From the NCBI GenBank assembly GCA_015680685.1, contig MNCI01003851.1, forward strand, positions 19,120 through 83,119: a stretch of DNA of 64,000 nucleotides, in the 5' to 3' direction. Of the stretch, positions 44,844 through 55,599 are shown in pieces. Position 1 is the stretch's first letter, and each line of letters begins with the position of its first letter. Source of the DNA: Gnetum montanum (taxonomy: Eukaryota > Streptophyta > Gnetopsida > Gnetales > Gnetaceae). The position numbers and the translations under genes are program-made. Below the pieces are notes generated by a model. The model did no database searches. It saw only the letters and a list, made by a program, of their open reading frames with translations, and was not told where the DNA came from.

Positions 44844-46088
44844 TGTGGACCTTTTGGTATGTTAAAATGTTAAGTAAAATGGAGATAAAGGTTGTTTGCA
44901 TGATTGTGTGGCTGTTATGTTTGTAGGAGTACGTACATGGAAAACCAAGATGAGCTAAAGCCTACAAAGAGGACAAGAAACGAATTGGTCTAGAGCTTAA
45001 AGGAGAAGGTCATCCAAAAGGTCTCAAACGAACATGTGAGAATTTAAGAGAACATGGAGAAGGACCAAATATTGTACAAGAAAAGTTGTCATCATTAAAG
45101 CATGCAAAAGATCAAGGTTATGGATAAGGAATGATTTCAAACAAGAAAGAAAGTTGATAGAAGATATCTCTGGCAAATAGCAGATGTCTTGGTAGAATTG
45201 GAGTAAGCTTAGATAAATATTTATTTAAGAAATAACAAACATCTTTCCTCAGGAAAAGATGTCTTCACCAAAGAAAGATGTCTTTAGAGAATGCAGGCCA
45301 AATTCAGAAAGATGTCTCCCATTAGACAAAGACATCTTTTCCTAACAAAGACATCTTCCTAGGATAAAAGGCAACATAAGAAATATGTCTTAGACATAAA
45401 GAAGATATCTTCCATGATTGTTAGTGATTGTTGGCTAGTTGTTGCATGAGTTCCAAGATGGATTTAGAAACATGGTAGCTATAAGAAGACATCATATGCA
45501 TTGGGATATGTGCAAGCTTATGTGTAATCATTGTACAAGCATTTTGTGAATAATTGTAATCTTTGTTGCTCATCATTGTATCATCATTTGTTCATTATAA
45601 AGTGTGTTGTACCTCAATGTACAAAGATCAACAAATTGAGTTAAATTTATCCCTTGTAATTATTCTCCCTTGTTGCCATAGAGGGTTGATGTGCTTCTTG
45701 CAAGAAGGTATCTTGTTTGAGCTTATTGGAATCCTATGGGATTAAGTTGTTAGTTTTGTGGTACAAAACTTTGGTGAAGAGCTTAAGATTGTAAAGGTTG
45801 TGAATGCCTGGAAACCACATTCCAAGCCTAATGGAACCTTGCGGGATTGAGTTGTTGGTGTCACGACACAACACTCTAAAGCAGGGCTTGAAGACTATAT
45901 AGGGTGTGGACTCTTCAACCACATTTGAGAACAACAAAGTCCAGAGGTGTGCTATGGATTTACCCTTTGAGTGTGAACTACCCAAGTTGGGAAACCATGT
46001 TAAATTCAATGTGTGTGCTTTTTTAAAAAAAAATTTTAATTTTGAAAACTTATTCATCCCTCCCCACTTCTAAGTTCAATGCTCCACA
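44844..46088 (+). repeat. Cop-1 3' LTR
   Basis: 1245 bp, TGTGGACC...CACA, colinear with 39698-40964. Confidence 0.88.
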
Positions 46089-46093
46089 CCATC

Positions 46094-47299
46094 TACTCTT
46101 GATATCCTAATAGTTAAGTTAGCAAAGTTTAAACAATTTTCTCTTTGGTCAATGTAGCAATGATTATCATCAAAGATTGGGTCATCTTTTAATGTTTCAA
46201 TAGTTATAACTTCATTTATACTTTTATCCTTTTCCAATGGTAGAGGATCACCAAAAAGAAAATTTTTTCTGTCATGTTAATGATAAGATAACATATCTTT
46301 ATAATTCTCCTCAAATTCTCTAAAATTTTGATAATATTTTGTGGAATATGTATGAATAAATGGATTTATATATGATATTTCTCTCACATTATCATTTGTA
46401 ACATACTTGCCAAGTCCAACTTCAATAACTCCTAAAAAACTATTATTATTTTGGTTTTCTAGTGATTGATTTTTTTTAATTAAAATTTGTTATCACATGT
46501 TTATAGAAAGGTTCTCTAGGAATGATTGCATATTCTAATTTTCATTTAATGAAACTCAGTAGCTTTGAGATATCTAATCTAAAGATGCCTCTAAATTGGG
46601 TTCTATAAGTTCGTGATAGTAGGATGCCATAAGTTGGTTGCATGTCAACTACTAAAATATCAATGTAACATGTGAAATTAGGGTATTATTTTAGTTGTAC
46701 TTTCACTCCTTTTTATGATCCTACCACATGTACATTGGATCCATCAAGTTGTATAACACTTCTGTTTTGTGGTAGTATTTGTGCTCCTAGCATTTTACAA
46801 ACTTTCAATAGCATGATATTAACAATTGGACTAGTATACATTAAGTAATTATGAACATATTCACCTAAAATGATCAAAATTGTTAGAAAATAAGATTAAG
46901 CTTTTTGTTTAACATGAGATTACTTAAGTTTTGTATTGATAGAGCATTAGGTCTTTTCATAAAGTGAACATTTTTTTAGTTGTGGGAGATTTTTTCTTTT
47001 TTGAATTAAGTGTATTAAGTATCTTTTGGATCATATTTTTTATTTCATTGAAGTATAAAAGATTATACATTAGAATATTCGCTTTAACTCTCTTTAAATC
47101 GTTAACCAAATCATATGATTTATGCTTATCCTTAACTTCTTATTAAGGTGCATTCCTTCTAACTATAGGAGGTGGGTTTGATTATTATTAAATATCCACT
47201 TGAGATGCTCCCATTTGATTATTCATGTTATTTTGAAGGAACTATTTTGTTGAAAGGAGTATAAGTGTTATTCCTAGTTTGTAGTTGAATATCATTTAT
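46094..47299 (-). pseudogene. R2 protease and gag 3' part
   Basis: Colinear with R1 from 19580 to about 20690. The protease active site reads LMYTSPIVNIM where R1 has LMDSGATISVM, so it is dead. More upstream frames are short. The copy ends at 47299 where Ath-3 begins; the remaining gag, leader and outer LTR are beyond the window or lost. Confidence 0.75.
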
Positions 47300-48107
47300 T
47301 GATGAGCAGTGAACAGTTCCTATGCCAAATCATATAAATTCCTAGCATTCACTAAGAAATTTAGTCAAATTTTATAGACTTTAGCTTTCTAAGTAAACAT
47401 TATTTAGGTAGTGAATCTGAAGGATGTGACTATTATCTTCCTAGTTGCCCTTGTGAGGTTCAATGGTATCGTTAAGTGTAACTCAACCATATGATTAGTA
47501 TAACTTTTATCTTTTTCATTTAATTTGCCTAAGTGTAAAATAACATAATTAAATGTTTAATTAGTCTAATAACTAATTAATGCCTAAAATAATCTTACAT
47601 AAGAATCCATTTCCATTTGCTGTGCACATCTTGAACACATCATAATGCTACTAGGTTACTAAGCATTAAGTGCTACTAGGATTACCAAGCATTAGTGTAT
47701 GCTTGAGACGGTTGTACTTATGCATGTTAATTATCTATACTTAAACACATGAAATTGGATTGCATGAATAATAAATACATTAAAGTAAATATTATGCTAA
47801 GTCTAAGTGTCCAGGTACATCGATGCTCAAATAAAGATCCATACACTTCTCACTCCTATTGCAAGCACTTAGAAAATATTATAACTCTTAAATAAACAAA
47901 ATGCAAGAGTTTGGCTAAGCTATGATTGAACATATATCATAAATACAATGAGTGATCACATTTATATAAGCAGGACTAGACACTTCATCAACATGTATGT
48001 GTTAATGCCTAAAATCATGCATTGATGGGTATGCATCAATAGGATCATGTCAATGCATACACATCAATGGAATTGTGTCAATGTAGTCAAACTACGATGA
48101 CTCATCA
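47300..48107 (-). repeat. Ath-3 3' LTR
   Basis: 808 bp, TGATGAGCAG to ACTCATCA on the plus strand. On the minus strand the TATA box is at about 47968-47961. The U3 lacks GATATC boxes and instead has repeated (T)TGATG(C/T)A / TCAATG boxes every 15-18 bp. Confidence 0.85.
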
Positions 48108-48122
48108 TACCCCATGACTAAA
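48108..48122 (-). promoter_or_regulatory. Polypurine tract, Ath-3
   Basis: On the minus strand TCATGGGGTA precedes the LTR, as in Ath-1 and Ath-2. Confidence 0.75.
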
Positions 48123-48299
48123 TAAAAACTCATCCCTGAGTGGAAAAAAGAAGAAACAAGCTCTTTATAAAATTTTTACAAAGCTATGATAAGTGCCTTA
48201 GTATATTGATCTACAACTTTTATAAAAATTGGTATTCCTAATACTGAAATTCAACACCATTATAAAAACTGATAGCAAAACCCATCTAATGGCTTGAAG

Positions 48300-51132
48300 A
48301 TGAGGAGAAACTCAAATGGTCCTAGGTGGTAGAGGTTCCTAAGGTGCCAAAGGATCTTCTCCTACCTTTGGTGCATGTGACTATTGTGGTTGAGGTTATG
48401 ATAGTTGTGGTTGTCCTACTATAGCTGCAACTATTGGTAGAAGATGGAAAGCATCCAATAACACTTTCAACTTGTTGTCCTTACTTTGGCAATCATACAT
48501 GGTGCATGCAACATTACCAATGTGGATGGGTATGGGAACACCCCACAAATAGTGCATTTCATGGAACAACTCCTTTGTGTTAATGAACTAGGTTGTGAAT
48601 TATTTGCATTTGATATCAAAATCCTTGATAACGTTCTATGGTTTCTAGTAGTTATGAATCCTAGTAGCCAGGTTCTCAAAAGTTGACCATTGATTGATGA
48701 AGCACTGTTTGAGAACATTGAGTTCAAAATTTATCATTTCTAACTTTTGCATTATCTTCTTATGATACTTGAACTCTACCTCATAATAAGAATGAGCTAG
48801 CCACCTACTTCTCCAATTTTGACCTTGTCCTCCCAGTAGTTAACAGTGCCAAGTTTGTGTAATGGAGGATGGTAAGCTCCATGTACTCCATCATCTCCTC
48901 GATTTGCAACTCCTTGATGTGGATATTGGCCTTATTGTATGGGTTGAGTCCATCAAAGATGGGTTGCACATGTCACCTCCTTGTTGGAGCTATTGAAGGA
49001 CCTCATTCACTTTTTCTTTCACCAACTGAATATGTTTTTCATTTATTTTTTTTGAAGGCTAACATGGTCTCTATAATGGTTCTTGATCCTTTCAAATTTA
49101 AGGACCTTATTCTTCTAGGTAGCAATTTCTATTGTAGATTTCTGGTGAAGAGCATGGACCTCCTCCATCAAGAGATTACAATTTTCTACTACTAACCCCC
49201 TTAGGTCCATGTTTACCTTGGCAAGATGCTCCTACTATTGTCTCATGTATTGAATCATCTATTCTTTCTAGAGCTCAACATAATGCAAGCAATGATTATC
49301 CTTGGCCAAAATTGCATTCTCCTTGTAAATCTTTGACAAGACCTTTTGCATGTTATAGATAATGACATCTACTAAGGACTAGTTAAGAATTGCCAACTCC
49401 TTAGCATACTCAACATCCTAAAGTCTGATTTAAATATGTTGAAAACCTTCATCTCTGATTATGACTTGGCTAAGTATGGTGGGATCAACAAGGTAGGCTT
49501 TCAATTCCACAAGCAGTGATTTTTATATGCGGATGCTTCAAGTTGGGCATTAGTGATGAGGAACCTACCCTTAACCTCCAACAACACTGACTAGATTGTA
49601 GAGATGTCATTTGAAAGATCAATAATCTTTGGAATTGTTTTCTTGGTCCCCACTAATTGTTCCAGCAACTCTTTGTGTTGGGTTGTGCTGAATCTCTTGC
49701 TTGCAACTCCTATGGACATCTGCACATCTGTCAGTGCAACAATATATAACACAGATGCCACAAGATCATTGAGTGCTTCCCCCACTCTATCAACCATCAC
49801 CTTGGCTATTGTTTCATGCCCTTGATGTTTCATCACCAAGACAATTTCTCCATCACCTTCTTCCAAGTGTATCGAAAAGGTAGCACCATTTTCAAAGATT
49901 TTTAGAAATTGATGTTGTCCTAGAATGGACATCATTACCTCTTAGGAACTAAGATTCAAGTGTGTGGGCATCTAGATTTGTTGGGGAGAAAATGTTGTTG
50001 TCATGTCCTCTAACCAACTAATGGTAGGATTAACCTCATTCAAGTGACTTAAGAGACATCAATAGAAAAATGGATCATCACTTAGTCTAGCATAATGCTA
50101 CTACAAGAGTCACTCATGGAGCTTATGCATGTGCTCCATGGTAACATGAGCCTCTAGCATTATTTCATGAGTGGGTTTTGATGGTGGTTGCTCCTCTTCT
50201 TTCATCATTTCCACCTAAGAGGTGACAGGAGCATGTCTAAGTGTGTCATTAGAATATAAGGCTATTCCTCCCCTTTTGCACAATTTTCGGATTAGACATG
50301 GAAATGGGTGTGCCTTTCTCCTACACTCATTTTCCTTGAAGTTCTTTTCTATCTTAAGAAGATTAGCTATATGAGGTTGAATAGGAATTTCCTGCTCATA
50401 GCAGCACATGCAAGGTCAAAAAAGCCTATCACCTTGCTTGGCCTCATCATTGGATTGTAGTGGTAAGCTACGATCCTAAAGTATGCATGTTCTGCCATTT
50501 TGAGTGCACCATAATCTTTACGGTTAACTCCATAGCACTACTAGAGCCACTTCTTTTTCACCTCTAGGTCCACTTGTGTTGAGATTTTTGCCAAGTTTGT
50601 TATAGTATTAGGCAACCCAAGGGCCTAAGAGATGGTCTCCACCTAGTAGGATACACTAATATTCTTGATTTTCATAGTGGGATTTGGCTATCTATTATTC
50701 TTGAAGAGATATTTCTCTCTCATGTACCACTCGCCATTGGAAGTGATGATGGGCCAAATGGAGAGCTCTACAACTAAGTTCTAACTTCTTTTGTAGTGAA
50801 GTTCAAGAAGGTACCAAAGTTCAGCTCTTGGAGAATTAAACATTGAATCTCCTTAGCCTTGATTTTCCTAAGGTAGGCATCAATCAAAGTGACATTAAGG
50901 ATTGGCTTTGGTCTTGGTGCCTCATCCTAGTGGAATCACTTTATTTTAGCTTATGGAATTTTTCAAACAAGTCCACTTCAGGCTCTTCTGGAAGAGGTCC
51001 CATTGCATGCATTTCGACTGCCTGCTCCTGGTGTTATTTAGGCTATTGGACCCTTATAGTTTTGGGCCACTTATCCCTTAGTTGGGATAATCCTACCTCC
51101 TATCCACATTTATCCCTTGGTCTAGGTGTCAT
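48300..51132 (-). pseudogene. Ath-3 ORF2
   Basis: ATG at 51132-51130 follows GTGATTACAT (Ath-2 has GTGATTACAG). Starts MTPRPRDKCG. Conserved PFPCLIRKLCKRGGI (about 50300) matches Ath-2 PFPCLIRKLYRHDGI. The 114-codon stretch 49935-49591 (EEGDGEIVLVMKHQ) matches the Ath-2 middle block. A Lys/Glu/Leu-rich coiled-coil-like region follows toward 48450. Several stops. Confidence 0.7.
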
Positions 51133-51411
51133 ATGTAATCACAACATGACCAAGGATTAGTTTTTAGTATGTAACATGGAACACTTGATTTCCTTGTTTC
51201 ATTATGTTTGTTACACTTTGGCTATGTTATGATTATGGTAGATTTGATTATTTTATTTAGATGATTACTAGAGTTTGTTGGAAAGGTTTAACTCTTATGA
51301 ATTAGTGATTTTAATATTATTTTATTAGTTAAACCTTGTGAAAGTTAGAAAAAAAATGAAAAATCTTCATAAAAAACCTAAGGTTTGTTGCCCCCACAAC
51401 GTAGACCTTAC
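51133..51411 (-). other. Putative ORF2 leader intron (Ath-3)
   Basis: On the minus strand: exon end GCTACCGATG, donor GTAAGGTC at 51411, acceptor region ending 51133 (ACAT, one change from ACAG). 279 nt, against 289 nt in Ath-4, with alignable interior. Confidence 0.5.
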
Positions 51412-51555
51412 CATCGGTAGCTATAGGACTGAAGAACGTGATTAATTAGACAAGTAGTGTGAAAGTTAAGGGCTCTAGAAGGTTTTGTGCTCTAAAAATG
51501 GGAAAAAATCCTTTCCCATTTGAGATAAAATGACAAACAATTTTCAAAGTATTGT

Positions 51556-51619
51556 GCTATATATAGATTTGTTATGTTGCATTGATGTGATTGCGTCGAT
51601 GGGATCACATTAATGCAGT
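51556..51619 (-). promoter_or_regulatory. Internal U3-like promoter upstream of ORF2 (Ath-3)
   Basis: On the minus strand it reads GATCCCATCGACGCAATC, then CACATCAATGCA, then TATATATA (51565-51558). The Ath-4 LTR U3 has GATCCCATCGATGCAATC at 54708-54725, 17 of 18 identical. The TATA start lies 154 bp from the putative splice donor. Confidence 0.55.
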
Positions 51620-53160
51620 TTTTTGTGAATGTTTTGCACTTTAAAAACTAAGAAAAAACAAGGAATTTTTGAATAAAAAATTGGATTACAAAAGAAGCCA
51701 AAGAAACCTAGAATACAATGAAATGCATGAAGAGGGCTAGATAATTCACAATAAAGAAGATTTTCTTGGAGAACATTAATGAAGGAGTGCACAATTGGAC
51801 TTAATTGACATGGAATGTAAAAGATTTTAAAAGAAAAAATTCCTAAAGGCTAAGGAACTAAACCAATCCAAACAAGGAGTATGTAAGTGGATCTACCACA
51901 TAGCATGCTCATGTAATGGGCTTGCATGTCCTCAAACCAAGAAGTCCATGGACCCCCATGGATGACTAATGGTTGTAGTTAGTTAAGGATCAAATCCCGA
52001 AAGAAAGTATTAAAGAAATTTGATCACATCAAACTAAGAAATTGAAATAACATGGGAAATGGTAGTGAGGTGAGTTATGAAAAACATAGTCAAATGAAGT
52101 AAAATATGGAATGGAGTCTTGTGTCATGGTCACATAAAGTCACTTGTGGATCTTGTGGTCAATATGACATGATAATGTCCATCCTTAGTCCAAATCAAAC
52201 CCATTCACTTTCAGTCACTTCACATTGACACTCTTAGACCAGTTCATCCCCCAACAGCACAAGAATATCCTCCTAAATCATTCACCATTCCAAAAAGAGA
52301 AGAAAAAAGAAGTAGGAAGTGAGATGGGCCTTAGCTAGAGCAAACCTTTAGGCATGGGTAACATGTCTTTCTAGTTCTATAACTAGTGCTTGTAACTTGT
52401 TATTCTATATAAGGGGTGCGCTTTGAATTCCCATTATTGTGTGTGTTTTTTATTTTTTAAGTTTTTTTATTTTTATTTTTATTTTTGGATTTTTGGATGG
52501 AAACCACACCATGCAAAGACTTAACTTCCTATTATTTGCCGACATAAAAATGGCAAAGGACCTGTGAGAATACTAATGCATCCAAGAGGGTAGTTAAGTA
52601 TAAAAGGTGTCAAATTTCCTTGAAGTCACATCCTTGTCTATCTATTTAATCCTTTCCAAGTTTGGAACTACCAAGGCCACAAGTTCATTAAAAGTTTTGT
52701 TTAAGAAGGGACCTCATACTTCCAAAACAAGGACATACCATAGATTTTTGTGGATGTGTGGATGTCTATTATCATGGAAAATAAACCATGTGTTAGTTGC
52801 CAACATCAAAATTCAAAGATAGAATTTATAAATTAGTAATAAAAGAATATTATAGTACAAACCACCATCAATTAACAGCTACAGTTACACCAAGTCTTGG
52901 CGGCAATAATGGAAAAGAAGAAAAACATGAGAAAAACATAAGAAAAACACAAATCAAATAAAGTAAAATATAAAAAAAATGTACAATATTTAAGGAAAAT
53001 GAAAATGTACTAAAAATGATGTAAAACAAAAATGATGAAAATAGAAAAAAAATGAAAAACTGAGGAGCCACTTTGATTCGTTTACCATGGATGGCCATCT
53101 CCCCCATGACTAAGTTGGAAGGAGAAGATTCAAAAAATTGCACATGATTGTCCATCTATT
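51620..53160 (-). other. Ath-3 post-pol non-coding region
   Basis: Runs from the A/T-rich stretch after integrase (about 53060-52900) to the internal promoter. Blocks shared with Ath-4 61960-63420 include 'tcccccatgactaag', the plus-strand complement of the post-pol start. No gene supported. Confidence 0.55.
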
Positions 53161-54300
53161 GAGGTGTTATTGCTACTAGCTATCTTGGGTTCATTTAAAG
53201 ACTTAAGTTATTGTGGGTTGACTAGCAATCTTTTGTTTGGGCTTTCAGGTTTGTAAATTAACATGACCTTAGAAGAAAAGATTTCATAGATAATATAAGG
53301 TTCCTTCCACAATGTTTGAAACTTAGTTTATTATGGAACATCTGTGAGATTCTAGCATAGGACCTTACCTCCTTGTTGAAATTTCACTTTCCTAATTCTA
53401 AGATCATGTTGTTGTTTATTAAATGACTTATGTACTTCATTAGATGATAGGGCCACTAGTCGATTCTCATCTAGCACATTAATCTTTCTTTTTGTCTTAG
53501 GCTCAAGTCAAGGCAAAGGTTACAAGATGTTGATAATGTATAGAACTCCACTTGGATAGGAATAGTTGGTAATTTTCCATACATAAGCTCATAGGGAGAG
53601 TAACCAATAGGAAGTTTCCAAGTTGAGCGATAGGCCCAAAGGGCATTATTAATTTTTGTGCTTTAATCCCTCCTATATTGACTAATAGATCTTGTTAGTA
53701 TTTTTGTGATCTCCTTATTTGTAACCTCTGCTTGACCATTACCTTGGGGGTGGTAGGGTGTTGTTAATTTATGTTTAATCCCAAAGCATTGCATGAGCTT
53801 CAAAAAGGTAGTGGCTATAAAATTAGTTTCATTATTAGAAATAAGTTCATGTGGCATCTCAAACCTGTTTATAACATGTTGTTGTACAAACTAAGCAACT
53901 CTAGAAGATGTGTAATTGATGATGGCCATAGATTCTACCCATTTATTACAGTAGTTAATAACTACTATGATGTATGCCTTTCTATTGGACATGGAAGTGA
54001 TGAGATTCATAAAGTCAATACCCCAAATATTGAAGGGCTCTAGTGATTGGAGCCACTATTGAGGACCTTCCATTTGAGCAGTCATCCCACCATTGCATTG
54101 GTAGTATTCATAGGAGTAGAAAAAATGATAAGCATCCCTAAAGACTATTTTCCAGTAATACCATACCATGAGGATCTTCATGATTGAGCATCTTCCAACA
54201 GAGTCGTCCCCATAAGGACCCTTGTGAGCATCTCGGAGAACATGCAATTAATCATCATAAGGAACACACCAACAAACCTAGCCATTGACACATATTTTGT
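53161..54300 (-). pseudogene. pol: Ath-3 integrase
   Basis: A zinc-binding half is recognisable at 54247-54056 but has lost some ligands (YEYYQCNGG where Athila has CDXCQ). The core has SNNETNFIATTFLKLM (family DNE; Asp now Asn) and HPQGNGQAEVTNKEI with the catalytic Glu region intact (53857-53663). The C-terminal block matches Ath-4 (about 61700). Confidence 0.82.
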
Positions 54301-54697
54301 AAAGGTGTCTATTGATTTTCATGAAGTGTTTATCTTGGTAAAGAAACTATTTTTTCTTTGTGTGGTCCCACTCCTATGGCATCTCATGAGTGAGAAGGTA
54401 GATGAGAATGTCATTGTACCAGTTAGTTTAGTTAGGCACTTTTCTAGTTATTGTACTGGCAAAGAGGAGATCATTAGGGAATTGATCTAAAAGTGGCTCT
54501 CATCCTCTTTATTGTCTTATCTTAATTGAGACAAGTGGTTACAACCATGTTCTTAATTTCCTTACAATATACCATGTTCTACAAGATCACCAAACACTGT
54601 ATGACATGGGGGCTTATCATTGGCTTGTTCATCAACAACCAAATTACACTATGGCCAATGTGCATAAACACCTTTGATATAAAATCTTTCTTAGGTT
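54301..54697 (-). pseudogene. pol: Ath-3 RNase H end, cut at the junction
   Basis: The minus strand of 54540-54697 aligns with Ath-4 60290-60440 ('aaggtgtttatgcac' versus 'aaggtgttcatgcac'; 'cccccatgtcatac' versus 'ccccatgtcataca'). Similarity ends at about 54697. Confidence 0.7.
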
Positions 54698-55524
54698 GTG
54701 TCAACATGATCCCATCGATGCAATCTTGTTAATGTGGTTGTGTTGATGCAGTGTCTATCTTTGGTTGTGTTGATGCTATCTTTGGTTATAAATATGCACT
54801 CACCAATTGCATTTATGACATTCCATAGTTAGTATTCTAGCAAAGCTCTTGAATTTTGTTCATTTGATAGTTAGAATATTTTCTAAGTGCCCATAGTAGG
54901 AGTGAGAAGTGTACAAATCTTTATTCAAACACCGATGTATCTCAACACCTTGCTATGACCAGTAATAAAGATGAGCTTTCTTTACAAATATTGCAACATT
55001 TGCAATTAACATACTGTTTACTTTAAATGCATTTATTATTTGAGAAATTTACTTTAATGCATCAAATTAATTAACTAAATAGTGGTTAATTTAATGCACA
55101 TAAGGACAACCACTTTGAGCATACGTTAATGCTTCGTAATCTTAGTAGCACTTAATACTTGGTAACCTAGTAGCATTGGAACATGTTCAGGATGTGTATG
55201 GAAAGTAGGAATGGATTCTTATGTTAGGATTAGTTAAGATATTAGCTAGTTATTAGATCAATTAAACATTTTATTACTTTCTTTTTTAACACTTAAGTGA
55301 TTTAAGCATTAAACATAAAATGATAAAAATCATATGCCTCAGTTACACTTAACCATACACTTGCACTTGAAAAGTGAAATTGAGAAGACAACAATCACAT
55401 TTTTTAAATTCAATTTCAAGACCTAGTGTGCTTAGAGAGCTAAAGTCTATGGAATTTAACCAAATCGCTTAGTGAACACTAGTGATTCGTATGATTGGGC
55501 ATAGGAAATACATGCTGCTCATCA
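54698..55524 (+). repeat. Ath-4 5' LTR, about 50 bp missing at the left
   Basis: TATAAATA at 54787-54794, AATAAA at 54964-54969, ends GCTCATCA. U3 from the left edge to TATA is about 90 bp, against about 140 bp in Ath-3; the TGATGAG start is absent. U3 boxes are CATCGATGCA and GTTGATGCA, as in Ath-3. Confidence 0.82.
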
Positions 55525-55525
55525 T

Positions 55526-55545
55526 TAGCGTTGTTGCTAGGAACT
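55526..55545 (+). promoter_or_regulatory. Primer binding site, tRNA-Asp type, decayed
   Basis: TAGCGTTGTTGCTAGGAAC, one base after the LTR, is the tRNA-Asp site with several changes. Confidence 0.65.
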
Positions 55546-55599
55546 TTAGTTAGCTACATGAGCTATCTAGGACTTAGTGAAATTATTCAAAGATGTTGT

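Larger units (their letters stand above)
39698..46088 (+). mobile_element. Cop-1: Ty1/copia element with gag only, TSD CCATC
   Basis: LTRs 39698-40964 and 44844-46088. The duplication CCATC occurs at 39693-39697 and 46089-46093, and R1 has the unoccupied target ('gcaccatacactctta', about 19570). Internal features are an initiator-Met-type primer site, a UBN2-type gag with one CCHC knuckle, and a polypurine tract. About 2.1 kb after gag shows no integrase, RT or RNase H that I can recognise, so it looks non-autonomous. Confidence 0.9.
2704..47299 (-). mobile_element. Minus-strand Tat-like Ty3/gypsy tandem array (LTR A, R1, LTR B, R2), heavily nested
   Basis: Two internal regions of one gypsy family lie head to tail on the minus strand. 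R1 runs from about 13440 to 22574 and R2 from about 27400 to 47299. The long repeat A lies at the 3' end of R1, and B lies between R1 and R2, which is the layout of a tandem retroelement sharing a middle LTR. The domain order on the minus strand is gag, protease, RNase H (plant RVT_3 type), RT, RNase H, integrase. R2 is cut at 47299 by Ath-3, so its gag start and outer LTR are not in the window. Insertions are annotated separately. The family name is inferred from domain content; LTR ends next to the pol ends could not be fixed to the base. Confidence 0.7.
47300..54697 (-). mobile_element. Ath-3: Athila-type element, minus strand, 5' half missing
   Basis: The 3' LTR is at 47300-48107, followed inward by the polypurine tract, ORF2, putative intron, leader, internal promoter, non-coding region, integrase and the end of RNase H. 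It stops at about 54697, where Ath-4's LTR begins; RT, protease, gag and the 5' LTR are absent. Expected duplication on the left is TTTAT (47295-47299); the partner is lost. Confidence 0.85.

Noticed and set aside
48869-49195. 108-codon plus-strand frame
   Set aside because: Antisense of the Ath-3 ORF2 coiled-coil region.
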